From JAUVUV01 sp964548275 (GTDB lineage: Bacteria > Gemmatimonadota > Glassbacteria > GWA2-58-10): 23,426 bases of DNA. The stretch is taken from the NCBI GenBank assembly GCA_964548275.1, contig CAZJQI010000064.1:1-23426 (forward strand), read 5' to 3'. A program made the position numbers and the translations under genes. A model generated the notes under the pieces. The model saw only the letters and a list, made by a program, of their open reading frames with translations, did not search any database and was not told the DNA's origin. Below, piece after piece: positions 14,179 to 23,123 of this stretch. Numbering within the stretch: the first letter of the stretch is position 1; each line of letters begins with the position of its first letter.

Positions 14179-16451
14179 AAAAATGGCCCGCCAAAGCAGA
14201 AAGGGTTGAGATAATGCTTGGTTTAAGCCGTCCGAATCTTTTTCTGTTAACTTTCTTTTGTGCTAACTTTCTTTTCATCGCTCCTGAGACAAATGCTCAG
14301 GAGGATTCACGCTGGGTTGTGACGCCGAATGTAAATACCCTGGACGATTTCAACATCACCCCAAATTCACCGGCCCTGGCCAAGGCGTTAACTGATGCCT
14401 CACAATACGTGATACGCTGGCAGTTGCCTGCCGACAAACGGGGCTGGAAGGCAAGGCGTCCCCGGGTGGAATTGGCATTTCGAAAAGCGCTGGGATTGGA
14501 AAGATTGCCTGAACGCACGCCCCTGAATGCGCGCAGGATAGCCCGCCACGACATGGGAGACTACATTCTTGAAAACGTGGTGTTTTACAGCCGGCCCGAC
14601 TTTCCGGTTACCGCAAACCTTTACCGCCCGAAAAAACCAGTGCCGGGAAAGCTGCCGGCTGTTGTCTGCCCGATAGGCCATGCGCTCGATACTGGAAAGG
14701 CCACGCTCAATATTCAAAGACGCTGCATAATGCTCGCCAGGCTCGGGTTTATTTCTCTGGTCTATGATGCGATCGGCCACGGGGAGCGCGCCGTGCCAGG
14801 CAATATCCATCACGAGGCCGGATTTGCCCTTCTGCCCTTGGGCCAGACAGTCGCCGGCTGGATGATCTGGGACAGCATGCGCGCTGTGGATTACCTTCTC
14901 AGCATGCCCGAGGTGGACCCCCAGCGTATCGGGATTACAGGCAACTCCGGGGGAGGGCTGAACTCGTTTTATACCGCGGCAGTTGATGATCGTATAAGCT
15001 GCACTGCCATGGCAGGCTACGTTTTCCATTTCAACAACTGGATCAAATACTCCGGCCCCCACTGCACCTGCTGCTGCCTGCCGGGAATTTACAGGGCAAT
15101 GGAATGGTTCGAGATCGCCGGGCTGATTGCTCCCCGGGCACTGCTGATGATGCAGGGCGAATCCGATGATATCTTTCCGATCAGCGGAGCGAGGATTGCA
15201 GGCAGAAGAACAGAGGCTGTCTATGCGATGGTCGGAGCGCAGGGCGCCGCACGTTTCGAGGAATTCGCCGGCTACAGCCACGGCTATCACCAACCCTTTC
15301 GCGAAAGCATGTACGGCTGGATGAACTTTCACCTGAGGGCCAAGGGAGCAGGCGAGCCGGTCCCGGAAACAGGCGTAAAGCCTCTGACAGAGGATGATCC
15401 CAGGCTTTTCTGCGACAGGGACGGTTCGATCATGAAAGGGGCCGGATCAGTAGTGGAACTGGCAAGGGAAGCCGCTGTTCAGGCTGTGGAAAACCTGCCC
15501 CCGCTTTCATCACCTGGAGCCAGGGAGAGAATCGAGAAACTTGTGGCCGAGCTCACAGTTCCTCCGGATGAGGAGCCACACAACCTGATGCCGCTCGTGC
15601 TGGGTAAATCCAAGCATGGTAAGGTGATACTCGAAAAGGTCTTTTTCCTGAGCGAGGTAGGCCAGCACATCCCCGGACTGCTCTGGCTCCCGGAGAGCAG
15701 CAAATCCGGCCCGAGGCGCACTGTGGTGATCGTGGATGATCGCGGCAAGGCGGCAGTGGCTGAATCAGGGCTTGTTCAGCCGCTGGTGGAGCGCGGCCTG
15801 GCTGTGCTTTCAGTGGATCTCCGGGGTAGGGGAGAAACTCTCGGAAAAATAGGAAACGAGCGGGATAACAACTACCACCTGCTCTGGCATTCGATCATGT
15901 GGGGCCGTCCGATTGCCGGGAGAAGGGCGTTCGATCTGATCCGTACGGTGGATTTTATCCAGCGCAGGCAGGACCTGACTACTGACAGCCTGACTGTTGT
16001 GGGGATCGGGGATGAAACACTGGCTGTGCTTCTTGCTGCAGCGGCTGACCAGCGGATCAGGCAGGTTGCGATCACTGAATATTTCACCAGTTTCGTGGCC
16101 CAGATATGCGCTCAAAAAGTCTCCTCGCGCGAGGAGCTGATCAAACTCTGGAACTCAAGCGCCATGCAGTGGGGCCGCCTGGATGCTACCCAGTACGGGG
16201 TGGACCTCGGCAATGTGATCCCAGGAATCCTCAATACAGTGGACCTGCCGGAACTGGCCTCGCTGATCGGGCCTCGCAGACTGCTCTACGGGAGAATCAG
16301 GGATGGAGACACCGAGGGAGCTTTTTACCGTACGAAACGTTTTCTGAAGGTGCTTGCTGAGGCCATTCCAGACAATCCAGACTGGGCGATTTTTTACCCG
16401 GACAGGCGGCTCGATACCAGTCTTCTGCTAAACTTCATGGATGTAAATTGA
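14175..16451 (+). CDS. Secreted tandem alpha/beta-hydrolase (acetyl-xylan-esterase-like)
   Basis: This 758-residue exported protein has two alpha/beta-hydrolase-type halves. The first (about 120-390) has YDAIGHGE, nucleophile GNSGGG (S258), acid candidate D331/D332 (MQGESDDIFP) and H369 (YSHGYH), matching large serine esterases such as acetyl-xylan or cephalosporin-C-type deacetylases. A cysteine cluster HCTCCC (about 296-301) follows the nucleophile domain. The second half (about 510-750) keeps VDLRGRGE, but the nucleophile elbow reads GIGDE, without serine, so it is probably non-catalytic. The start is ambiguous: ATG at 14175 overlaps the previous stop, while ATG at 14214 has AAAGGG eight bases upstream and gives a more compact signal peptide ending near NAQ. 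The natural substrate is unknown; polysaccharide ester removal is likely. Confidence 0.83.
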   Translation: MKKWPAKAERVEIMLGLSRPNLFLLTFFCANFLFIAPETNAQEDSRWVVTPNVNTLDDFNITPNSPALAKALTDASQYVIRWQLPADKRGWKARRPRVELAFRKALGLERLPERTPLNARRIARHDMGDYILENVVFYSRPDFPVTANLYRPKKPVPGKLPAVVCPIGHALDTGKATLNIQRRCIMLARLGFISLVYDAIGHGERAVPGNIHHEAGFALLPLGQTVAGWMIWDSMRAVDYLLSMPEVDPQRIGITGNSGGGLNSFYTAAVDDRISCTAMAGYVFHFNNWIKYSGPHCTCCCLPGIYRAMEWFEIAGLIAPRALLMMQGESDDIFPISGARIAGRRTEAVYAMVGAQGAARFEEFAGYSHGYHQPFRESMYGWMNFHLRAKGAGEPVPETGVKPLTEDDPRLFCDRDGSIMKGAGSVVELAREAAVQAVENLPPLSSPGARERIEKLVAELTVPPDEEPHNLMPLVLGKSKHGKVILEKVFFLSEVGQHIPGLLWLPESSKSGPRRTVVIVDDRGKAAVAESGLVQPLVERGLAVLSVDLRGRGETLGKIGNERDNNYHLLWHSIMWGRPIAGRRAFDLIRTVDFIQRRQDLTTDSLTVVGIGDETLAVLLAAAADQRIRQVAITEYFTSFVAQICAQKVSSREELIKLWNSSAMQWGRLDATQYGVDLGNVIPGILNTVDLPELASLIGPRRLLYGRIRDGDTEGAFYRTKRFLKVLAEAIPDNPDWAIFYPDRRLDTSLLLNFMDVN

Positions 16452-16499
16452 TTATATCTTAAGGGTTATAAACTATCATTTAAACTTCTACTTTAAATA

Positions 16500-17780
16500 A
16501 TGATTCCTCTGAAATTCATCCATACCGCTGACCTTCACCTGGACAGCCCGTTCACCGGCCTTCGCATAGTAAACCCAGAACTCGCCCGTGCTGCGCAGAA
16601 CGCCACATTCGAGGCTTTCGAGGCCCTGGTGGATTATGCCATAAGCAAGAAGGTGGATTTTTTCCTGGTTGCCGGAGATGTCTATGACAGCGCAGACAGG
16701 TCCCTCAGGGCGCAGCTTCGTTTCTGCCGTGCCCTTGATCGGCTTGCTGACCAGGGGATTCCCACGTTCGTGGTCCACGGCAATCACGACCCGCTCGACG
16801 GCTGGTCAGCACACCTTGCCTGGCCCCAACTGGTGACCATTTTCCCTGGGGACAAAGTGAGCTCGGTGCCGGTGGTCAAGGAGGGCCGGGAAGCTGCCCG
16901 GATCTGGGGAGTGAGCTACCCAACGCGCGAGGTACGGAAAAACCTTGTACCAGAGTTTAGCAGAGATGAAAAAACACCTTTCGCAGTCGGGCTTCTTCAC
17001 TGCAACCTGGGTACCAATACCGGACACGAACCGTATGCCCCCTGCAGTGTCAAAGACCTCGAAAAGGGAGGTTTCGACTACTGGGCCCTTGGCCACGTGC
17101 ACAAGAAAGCACTTCGCGAAATAGGCGATAGATCTCTGGCAGTTTACCCCGGCAATATTCAGGGAAGGCACCCAGGCGAGAGCGGCCCGCACGGCGCAAT
17201 GCTGGTCAGTGTGGAAAACAGCGGGAAGATCGAAACAGAGTTCCTCTCTGTGGATAACCTCCGCTGGGAGAGCACAGAACTGAATATTGCCGGAATCTCA
17301 GGCGAAGGAGAGCTAATCTCCGCTCTGGAGAATCGAATCGCCGAACTCGAGGATGAAGCCGGGGGAAGGCATCTCTGTGTTCGTCTGGCACTCACCGGCA
17401 GGGGAGAATTGCACGCCACGCTGAGCCGCCGTGGCTTTATCGCCGAGCTCGAAACCGATCTTCGCGAGCGCTGGACCGGGACCCCAGGTGCGCTGGTCTG
17501 GATCGAAAGGTGCGAAAACAGGACCCTGCCCCTGGTGGATCTTGAAAAACGCCGCCGCGCAGATGATTTTCTTGCCGGTCTGCTTGAAGAATTCGACGAA
17601 TTGCGCGTTACCCTGAAAGAAGATAAAGAGAAATTGCTCGAGATCCTGGCTGATTTGTACCAGGACAGCCGTGCCCGCAGGTTTCTCGCCGAACCGGACG
17701 AAAAAGAACTGCCGGAACTTATCGAATCCGCACAGACTCTCTGTATCGACCGCCTGGCAGGTGAAGGGGAGGAGGATTGA
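16500..17780 (+). CDS. yhaO: SbcD/Mre11-like DNA repair metallophosphoesterase YhaO
   Basis: This 426-residue nuclease subunit is related to SbcD/Mre11 and called YhaO in Bacillus. All calcineurin-like phosphoesterase motifs are present in order: ADLHLD (residues 10-15), GDVYD, GNHDP, LLHCN and GHVH, which bind two Mn ions. The C-terminal 200 residues end in charged helices probably capping the ATPase partner. The ATG at 16500 must be right, because the first strand IPLKFIHTADLH begins at once, yet there is no Shine-Dalgarno sequence in the AT-rich leader. It follows the esterase by 48 bases. Its stop TGA overlaps the partner gene's ATG by one base (TGATG), with GGGGAGGAG just inside its own 3' end, so the pair is translationally coupled. 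Confidence 0.94.
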   Translation: MIPLKFIHTADLHLDSPFTGLRIVNPELARAAQNATFEAFEALVDYAISKKVDFFLVAGDVYDSADRSLRAQLRFCRALDRLADQGIPTFVVHGNHDPLDGWSAHLAWPQLVTIFPGDKVSSVPVVKEGREAARIWGVSYPTREVRKNLVPEFSRDEKTPFAVGLLHCNLGTNTGHEPYAPCSVKDLEKGGFDYWALGHVHKKALREIGDRSLAVYPGNIQGRHPGESGPHGAMLVSVENSGKIETEFLSVDNLRWESTELNIAGISGEGELISALENRIAELEDEAGGRHLCVRLALTGRGELHATLSRRGFIAELETDLRERWTGTPGALVWIERCENRTLPLVDLEKRRRADDFLAGLLEEFDELRVTLKEDKEKLLEILADLYQDSRARRFLAEPDEKELPELIESAQTLCIDRLAGEGEED

Positions 17781-20500
17781 TGCACCTGGAGCTTTTGCAG
17801 ATCGACCGATTCGGTATTTTCAGCGATTATAAAATCGGCCCTTTCAGCCCGGGATTCAACCTGCTTGTCGGACCAAACGAGGCAGGAAAAAGCACTGTTA
17901 TCCAAATTATCCTGAACCTCCTGTTCGGTTTTTCCCCGGCAAAGATCGGAAAACTGCGCAATGATTACAGGCTCCATGAGCAAGACAAGCTCGGCGGCAG
18001 TCTCGAAATAGCAACCGGTGAACTTGATCAGAACCTGATAATCAGCCGCCACAGCAGCAGAAGAAGCGGTACGGTTTCTTTGGCCCTGAAAGACGGCGCT
18101 TCGGTTGATCAAAGCTATCTGGAAAGAGTATTCGGACACCGGGACGTGTACCACAACCTCTATGCGTTCAGCCTTTTCGAGCTTTCAAACCTCGAATCTC
18201 TGGACAACGAGCAGCTCCAGGCTCGCATCTACAGCGCGGGAATGGGTACAGGAGCAGTAGCCGTACCGGAGCTTATTAAAGATCTTAACAATGAGCTTTC
18301 CAGGTTGTTCAAGAGCAGGGCGAGTAAGCCGCAGGTAAACGAATTGCTTCGCCGGCTGGCCGAGATCGAAAAAGAGCTGGCTGAACTGAGCGCACGCACC
18401 GGGGAATACGACCGACTGACCGAGCGCAGGGAGGAGTTGCTGAAAAGGCTGGAGCATTTGAACAAGCAGGAAAAGGAGCTTTCAGCGGGGCTCGAAACAG
18501 AGCGCAGCTTTCAGCGGGCATGGCAAAGCTGGGAGGAATACAGCAGTGCCAAGTTCCAGCTTGCGGAGCTGGAGCCGTTACCGGAAAATTTCCCGGTGCG
18601 AGGCGCTGAACGTCTGGCAGAACTCAATCAGCAAATCAGCAGGCAGGATGAGGAAATCAGGAAGATCAGGGAAAAAATAGAGAATGCCGGATCTGAGTTC
18701 GTGCCCAACCCGGAGTGGGAAAGGATTCTCGAGCACGAAAAGCTTCTGACTGCACTGGAGCGGGGAATCGAGCGGTTCGAGGCAGCCGTGGCCGACAGTC
18801 CGGCCCGAAAAACGGAACTGGAGACCCTGGAGAAAAAACTTGCGCGAGAAATGAAAGACCTGAATCCCTCCTGGACGGAGAAAGACCTGCTTGCCTTTGA
18901 CAGCTCCATAGCTGCCAAAGAAAAGATGAGCAATCTCAAAAAGGAGATCGAAAAGGCCGAACAGGCAATCTATGCAACCGAACCGGTCCTGAAAGAAGCG
19001 GAGCTCGAGCTGCCGGTTTCCGGCCAGGACAAGACACACCTGCTTTTCGCTTCAGCAGCACTGGCAGCAATTCTCGCCGGTATCTGGTTGGTTTCAGGCG
19101 GCGATCTCTCCATAGGAGCCGTATTTCTGGCTATGGGAATTCTTTTCGGTGCAGGGTGGTGGATGAGCTGGAGCAGAGGTAGATCCCAGCATGCAGCAAG
19201 AGAGCGCGCCCTTGAAAAGAAAAGTGAAAATTACCGCTCGGCAAAGGAAGCGCTGGAAAAGGCCCGGGGTGAGTTCAGGAAGTTCCAGGCCGGGCTGGGT
19301 CTGGATTCCGGCCTGAGCCCTGCCACAGTGAGCGAGGTCTTTTTCCTGGTGGACAGGGCCCGCAACACTCTCAACAGCCTGGATGAGCAGAAAGAAAGAG
19401 TTTCCAGGATAACCGGGTGTATCCAGGAGTATAGCAGTCAGGCAGAGGAGCTGTTCTCCGCCCTTGAACAGCCCCTGCCTCCACCTGGTGAAATAGCCGG
19501 GGCTGTGAAGCAGATACTTGAACAGAGAGAGAAGGCGAGGGAGTACGAAAAGGTCAGAAAACAGGTGGAGCAGCGGCTGGCTCTTTTTGCAGAGCAGCTT
19601 GCCAAGCTGGAGGCGGAGCAGGAGAGCCTTCTTGAACAGAAAGGAAAGCTGATTTCAATTAGCGCGGAGAAGGAGGATGACTCACAAGCCGAGGATCGTT
19701 TCCTGCAACAGGCAGATCTGGCTGAGAAAAGGCATTCTCTTGAAGAGACAATAAGTGCTGCCCGTTCCCAACTCTTGGTGGCCGCTGGTCCGGGCTATGG
19801 CCTGGAAGCTTTCCTGCAAGAGTTGGAAAAAAAGCCGTCTGAGGAATCTGTCAGGGAGGCGGTAGCTTACGCCGAACAGGAGCGGGAAGAGATCGAGGAA
19901 AGGATAGAGGCGACAAACCGCGAGCTGGGCGAGATCGGCAAGGAACTGGAAAACCTGGGCACAGAAACCAGGAGCAGCGAACTCAGGCTCGACAGATCCG
20001 TGGCTGTGGAAAGCCTGACCGGTCTGGCGCACGAGTGGGCCGCGGTAAGCCTTGCCCTGCATATGATCCGCAAAGCTACCCGGCGCTACGAACAGGAACG
20101 TCAGCCTGAGGTGCTGCGCCAGGGGCAGGTTTTCCTGACGAAAATGACAGGGGGAAGATATAAAAGGATTTCCCCGATTGTGGGCGAGCGGCGATTCGAA
20201 GTTTTGCGCGATGACAGCAGCAAGCTCCCACCTGAAAAACTGAGCCGCGGCACAGCAGAGCAGCTATATCTTGCCCTTCGTTTCGGACTGGTGCGCGAAC
20301 TGAGCAGACACCGCGAGGCTTTGCCTATCATGATGGACGATATCCTGGTCAATTTCGACCCTGCGCGGGCCGAGGCTGCCTGCGAGGCGATTGTCGAGAT
20401 GGCCCAGACCCACCAGGTGATCTATTTTACCTGCCACCCGCATATCCAGGAATTGTTTGTTAACAATAATCCCGATATAAAGGTTCTCGAATTATCTTAG
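17780..20500 (+). CDS. yhaN: SbcC/Rad50-like ATPase YhaN with central membrane hairpin
   Basis: This 906-residue SMC-like ATPase is the partner of YhaO. The N-terminal lobe carries Walker A GPNEAGKST (31-39). The C-terminal lobe has signature LSRGTAEQLYLALRFG (about 819-834) and Walker B IMMDDILVNFDP (about 848-859), followed by a histidine switch region (FTCHPH). Between them lie two long coiled-coil arms rich in Glu/Lys/Leu. Instead of a Rad50 CxxC zinc hook the middle (about 415-465) holds two adjacent hydrophobic segments with a short loop, so the arm tip is probably embedded in a membrane. The ATG at 17780 is chosen over TTG at 17777 because of the GGGGAGGAG spacing and the TGATG coupling with yhaO. 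The stop overlaps the convergent methyltransferase stop. Confidence 0.94.
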   Translation: MHLELLQIDRFGIFSDYKIGPFSPGFNLLVGPNEAGKSTVIQIILNLLFGFSPAKIGKLRNDYRLHEQDKLGGSLEIATGELDQNLIISRHSSRRSGTVSLALKDGASVDQSYLERVFGHRDVYHNLYAFSLFELSNLESLDNEQLQARIYSAGMGTGAVAVPELIKDLNNELSRLFKSRASKPQVNELLRRLAEIEKELAELSARTGEYDRLTERREELLKRLEHLNKQEKELSAGLETERSFQRAWQSWEEYSSAKFQLAELEPLPENFPVRGAERLAELNQQISRQDEEIRKIREKIENAGSEFVPNPEWERILEHEKLLTALERGIERFEAAVADSPARKTELETLEKKLAREMKDLNPSWTEKDLLAFDSSIAAKEKMSNLKKEIEKAEQAIYATEPVLKEAELELPVSGQDKTHLLFASAALAAILAGIWLVSGGDLSIGAVFLAMGILFGAGWWMSWSRGRSQHAARERALEKKSENYRSAKEALEKARGEFRKFQAGLGLDSGLSPATVSEVFFLVDRARNTLNSLDEQKERVSRITGCIQEYSSQAEELFSALEQPLPPPGEIAGAVKQILEQREKAREYEKVRKQVEQRLALFAEQLAKLEAEQESLLEQKGKLISISAEKEDDSQAEDRFLQQADLAEKRHSLEETISAARSQLLVAAGPGYGLEAFLQELEKKPSEESVREAVAYAEQEREEIEERIEATNRELGEIGKELENLGTETRSSELRLDRSVAVESLTGLAHEWAAVSLALHMIRKATRRYEQERQPEVLRQGQVFLTKMTGGRYKRISPIVGERRFEVLRDDSSKLPPEKLSRGTAEQLYLALRFGLVRELSRHREALPIMMDDILVNFDPARAEAACEAIVEMAQTHQVIYFTCHPHIQELFVNNNPDIKVLELS

Positions 20501-21066
20501 GGTGAGAACCCGGGTGTCCTCCTCACCTCCAGCTCTCCCCACTGGCGCAATATCTCGAAAAGGGTCACACCAAGAGCCACAGAGACATTGAGGCTGTTTT
20601 TGTAACCCAGTAGCGGGATTTCCAGTATTAAGTCCGCAGCCTGCAGGACCTCCTGGCTCAAGCCCTGGGCCTCGTTGCCCAGGAGCAGGCACACCGGCCT
20701 GGAAATTTTTGTCTGATAAATCGAAACACTTTTCGAGGTGGTCTCCAGCGCCACAACAGGCACGCCTTCAGCCCGCACCTGCTCGATAGCCTCTCCAACA
20801 GTTTCCACGTGTTCGTGGGGCACGAACTCACAGGTGCCCATCGAGGTCTTGGTCACCTTCTCATCCGGCGGGTGGGCCGTGATCCCGCAGGTGATCAATT
20901 TCTCGATACGCGCGCATTCACAGCTTCGGAAAATCGCGCCCACATTGAAACTGCTGCGCAGGTTTTCCAGCACCACAGTGATCGGCAGCCGGGGAAGTCT
21001 GGAATAGACCTCGATCGGAATCGAGCGGTCCCGGTTGCGCACAATCAGGTTGTCGTTAGCAGGCAA
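20497..21066 (-). CDS. SpoU/TrmH-family RNA 2'-O-methyltransferase
   Basis: This 189-residue SPOUT methyltransferase transfers a methyl group from S-adenosylmethionine to a ribose 2'-OH of tRNA or rRNA. All three motifs are visible: motif 1 NLRSSFNVGAIFR (35-47, with N41 and R47), motif 2 CLLLGNEAQGLS (126-137) and motif 3 IPLLGYKNSLNVSVALG (150-166), which makes the trefoil-knot cofactor site. There is no extra N-terminal domain, so it is a minimal member. The start codon is TTG at 21064-21066, supported by AGAGGT a few bases upstream; the first internal Met is at residue 76, too late. It lies 84 bases after asnS on the same strand, with a perfect 28 bp palindrome between. Exact RNA target unknown. 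Confidence 0.92.
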   Translation of the reverse strand: MPANDNLIVRNRDRSIPIEVYSRLPRLPITVVLENLRSSFNVGAIFRSCECARIEKLITCGITAHPPDEKVTKTSMGTCEFVPHEHVETVGEAIEQVRAEGVPVVALETTSKSVSIYQTKISRPVCLLLGNEAQGLSQEVLQAADLILEIPLLGYKNSLNVSVALGVTLFEILRQWGELEVRRTPGFSP

Positions 21067-21099
21067 AAAGACCTCTCGTCATAGATATAAATGACGCAA

Positions 21100-21127
21100 G
21101 CAGGGACACGGCGCGCCGTGTCCCTGC
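21100..21127. repeat. 28 bp perfect palindrome
   Basis: GCAGGGACACGGCG is followed immediately by its exact reverse complement, giving a 28-base perfect palindrome with an AscI-type GGCGCGCC centre. It lies between asnS and the TrmH-family gene, both on the minus strand. Eighteen bases of it (21108-21125) match 107-124 at 15 positions, so it may belong to a dispersed palindrome family. As RNA it would fold into a strong hairpin between the two genes; there is no T-run in either direction. Confidence 0.85.
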
Positions 21128-21150
21128 AGTATGATCCGAAGAAAATATTT

Positions 21151-22497
21151 CTAGAATTCCGCATTCCCCGGAGTGCGCGGGAAAGGGATCACGTCCCTGA
21201 TATTGGCCATGCCTGAGAGGAAAAGAAGTGTGCGCTCAAGCCCCAGTCCAAAACCACTGTGCGCCACTGTTCCGAAACGCCGGGTGTCGAGATACCAGCT
21301 GTAGACCTCCTCGTCCAGCCCGAGCTTGCGGATTCTGCGGATAAGCACATCCAGGCGCTCCTCGCGCTGGCTGCCGCCGATTATCTCGCCGATCCGGGGA
21401 AGGAGCACGTCCATTGCGGCCACGGTCTTGCCGTCATCGTTCAGCCGCATGTAAAACGGCTTGATCGAGGCCGGATAGTCGTGGATAATCACCGGCACGC
21501 CGATTTTTTCCTCGGTAAGGTAGCGCTCGTGCTCGGTCTGGATGTCATTGCCCCATTCTGTGGGAAACTCGAAATCCTTGCCGCTTTTCTGCAACAAGTC
21601 GATTGCCTCGGTGTAGCTCATCCTTTCGAAAGGCTTTTCGATTATGCTCCCGAGCTGTTCGATCAGCCCTTTCTGGTACCAGCGCTCCATGAACTCCAGG
21701 TCCTCCAGGTCATTCTCGATCATGTATCCGAATAACGCTTTTAAAAACTCCTCAGCCAGGTCCATATTGTCAGTCAGGTCGTAGAAAGCCATCTCAGGCT
21801 CCACCATCCAGAATTCGCTCAGGTGCCGCGGCGTGTTAGAGTTTTCCGCGCGGAACGTGGGGCCGAAAGTATAAACCTCGCTCAGGCCCAGGGCCATCAG
21901 CTCCGCCTCGAGCTGGCCGCTTACCGTGAGATAGGCCGGCCTGCCGAAAAACTCCTTCTCCTTGGGCGCGCTCACCTGGAACATCTGGCCTGCACCCTCG
22001 CAGTCGCTGGTGGTGATTATCGGGGCATGGATGTAGAAAAAGCCTTTCCTGCGGAAAAAGTCGTGGATCCCCTGCGAGAGGTGGCTTCGCAGGCGGAACA
22101 CTGCAGAGAAAGTGTTCGTGCGCACGCGAAGGTGGGCTTTCTGGCGAAGGAACTCCAGGGTATGCTTTTTCTTCTGTATCGGATAGGTCTCCGGGTCGGC
22201 CTCACCGAGCAGGGCTATTTTATCGGCTTTAAGCTCGTATTTCTGTCCCTTGCCCGGGCTTTCGATCAGGGTGCCCTGGGCAAGTAGCGAGCTGCCGGTG
22301 TGGATGTCTTTCAGCATGTCGAAACCCTCTGTTTCAGAATCGAGCACAATCTGAAGGCCGGCCATGGAGCTGCCGTCTGTGAGATCCAGAAAACCCACGT
22401 TCTGGGACATCCTCGCCGAGCGCACCCAGCCTCCCACTTTGAATTTTTCACCTGCCTGCTCGCTTGCCAGGATCTGCTTGATTTTAAGGCGCTTCAT
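21151..22497 (-). CDS. asnS: Asparaginyl-tRNA synthetase
   Basis: This is a cytoplasmic class IIb aminoacyl-tRNA synthetase that charges tRNA-Asn. The 448 residues have an N-terminal OB-fold anticodon-binding domain (FKVGGWVRSARMSQNVGFLDL) and a catalytic domain with motif 2 FRAENSNTPRHLSEFWMVEPE around residue 215 and motif 3 GFGLGLERTLLFL near the C-terminus, ending in the typical NIRDVIPFPRTPG. Asn-specific residues NTPRHLSEF support AsnRS rather than AspRS. The ATG at 22495-22497 has AAGGGG eight bases upstream. The trmH-like gene follows, separated by the palindrome. The presence of AsnRS suggests direct Asn-tRNA charging rather than reliance only on transamidation. Confidence 0.97.
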   Translation of the reverse strand: MKRLKIKQILASEQAGEKFKVGGWVRSARMSQNVGFLDLTDGSSMAGLQIVLDSETEGFDMLKDIHTGSSLLAQGTLIESPGKGQKYELKADKIALLGEADPETYPIQKKKHTLEFLRQKAHLRVRTNTFSAVFRLRSHLSQGIHDFFRRKGFFYIHAPIITTSDCEGAGQMFQVSAPKEKEFFGRPAYLTVSGQLEAELMALGLSEVYTFGPTFRAENSNTPRHLSEFWMVEPEMAFYDLTDNMDLAEEFLKALFGYMIENDLEDLEFMERWYQKGLIEQLGSIIEKPFERMSYTEAIDLLQKSGKDFEFPTEWGNDIQTEHERYLTEEKIGVPVIIHDYPASIKPFYMRLNDDGKTVAAMDVLLPRIGEIIGGSQREERLDVLIRRIRKLGLDEEVYSWYLDTRRFGTVAHSGFGLGLERTLLFLSGMANIRDVIPFPRTPGNAEF

Positions 22498-22700
22498 GGA
22501 AAATACCCCTTAAATTGGCAATTATTTCAGAAATGCTTTAAACAAAATTCAACAAGCCAGGATATTTAAAGATATAAAAATAGATTATGCGTTAAAAGTA
22601 TGCGAATAAATATGGTGAGGGAGAGAGGATATGGCAAGCAAGAGTAGGACACATTGAGACTGCGCCGAAAAATCACCAGAGATTGGGATGAAAAACCTGA

Positions 22701-23123
22701 TCAAGATGTGCCGTATTTTAAAATCCTGATGGCACGCGCCTTCATTCTGTTTAACATTTTATTCTCTTCTTTTTCTCTATCGATAAGTAAAATCGCGTTT
22801 GCTCCCATTGCGGCCGCTTTATTCTGAAGAGAGATAAGTAACTGTGATTCTTCCTCCTGCGCCTCATATCTCGAAGTTACGGTTACCAGGCCCAAGACCT
22901 CATATTTGAATTCCTTAAGTTGCTCTTTCGATTCATATACGGCGACAACCCCGGTATACGGCGGGTACTTATTCCTGCCTTCATGCGAAAAGTCGTCTGA
23001 CTGGCCCGGAGTGTGGATTCTGTTAGGCGTGGAAGTGTGAGTGAAGTAAACTCTTTCGCAGGAATTCAGAACGGCTAAACAGAAAAAAGAAAGCGCAGTG
23101 AGTAAAACCGGTAAGGTTTTCAT
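22701..23123 (-). CDS. Small lipoprotein with YbjQ/DUF4156-like domain
   Basis: This 140-residue predicted lipoprotein has signal MKTLPVLLTALSFFCLAVLNSC with lipobox LNSC (Cys22). The mature part has an alpha/beta pattern VLGLVTVTSR...LQNKAAAMGANAILLIDRE...ARAIRI, in which GLV.V, a helix with AAAMGANAI and a closing strand resemble the YbjQ/RcsF-like or DUF4156 fold. Family assignment is by pattern only. A location at the inner face of the outer membrane or in the periplasm is inferred. The ATG has GAGGA eight bases upstream. It is separate from asnS by 203 bases, which hold no recognisable gene. Function unknown. Confidence 0.6.
   Translation of the reverse strand: MKTLPVLLTALSFFCLAVLNSCERVYFTHTSTPNRIHTPGQSDDFSHEGRNKYPPYTGVVAVYESKEQLKEFKYEVLGLVTVTSRYEAQEEESQLLISLQNKAAAMGANAILLIDREKEENKMLNRMKARAIRILKYGTS

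Noticed and set aside
21130..21250. TPP-, cobalamin- or c-di-GMP-type riboswitches around repeats and leaders
   Set aside because: I scanned intergenic DNA for the core blocks of these classes. Isolated matches (for example CTGAGA at the repeat edge, ACGCAGGG inside it) are not accompanied by the other required blocks.
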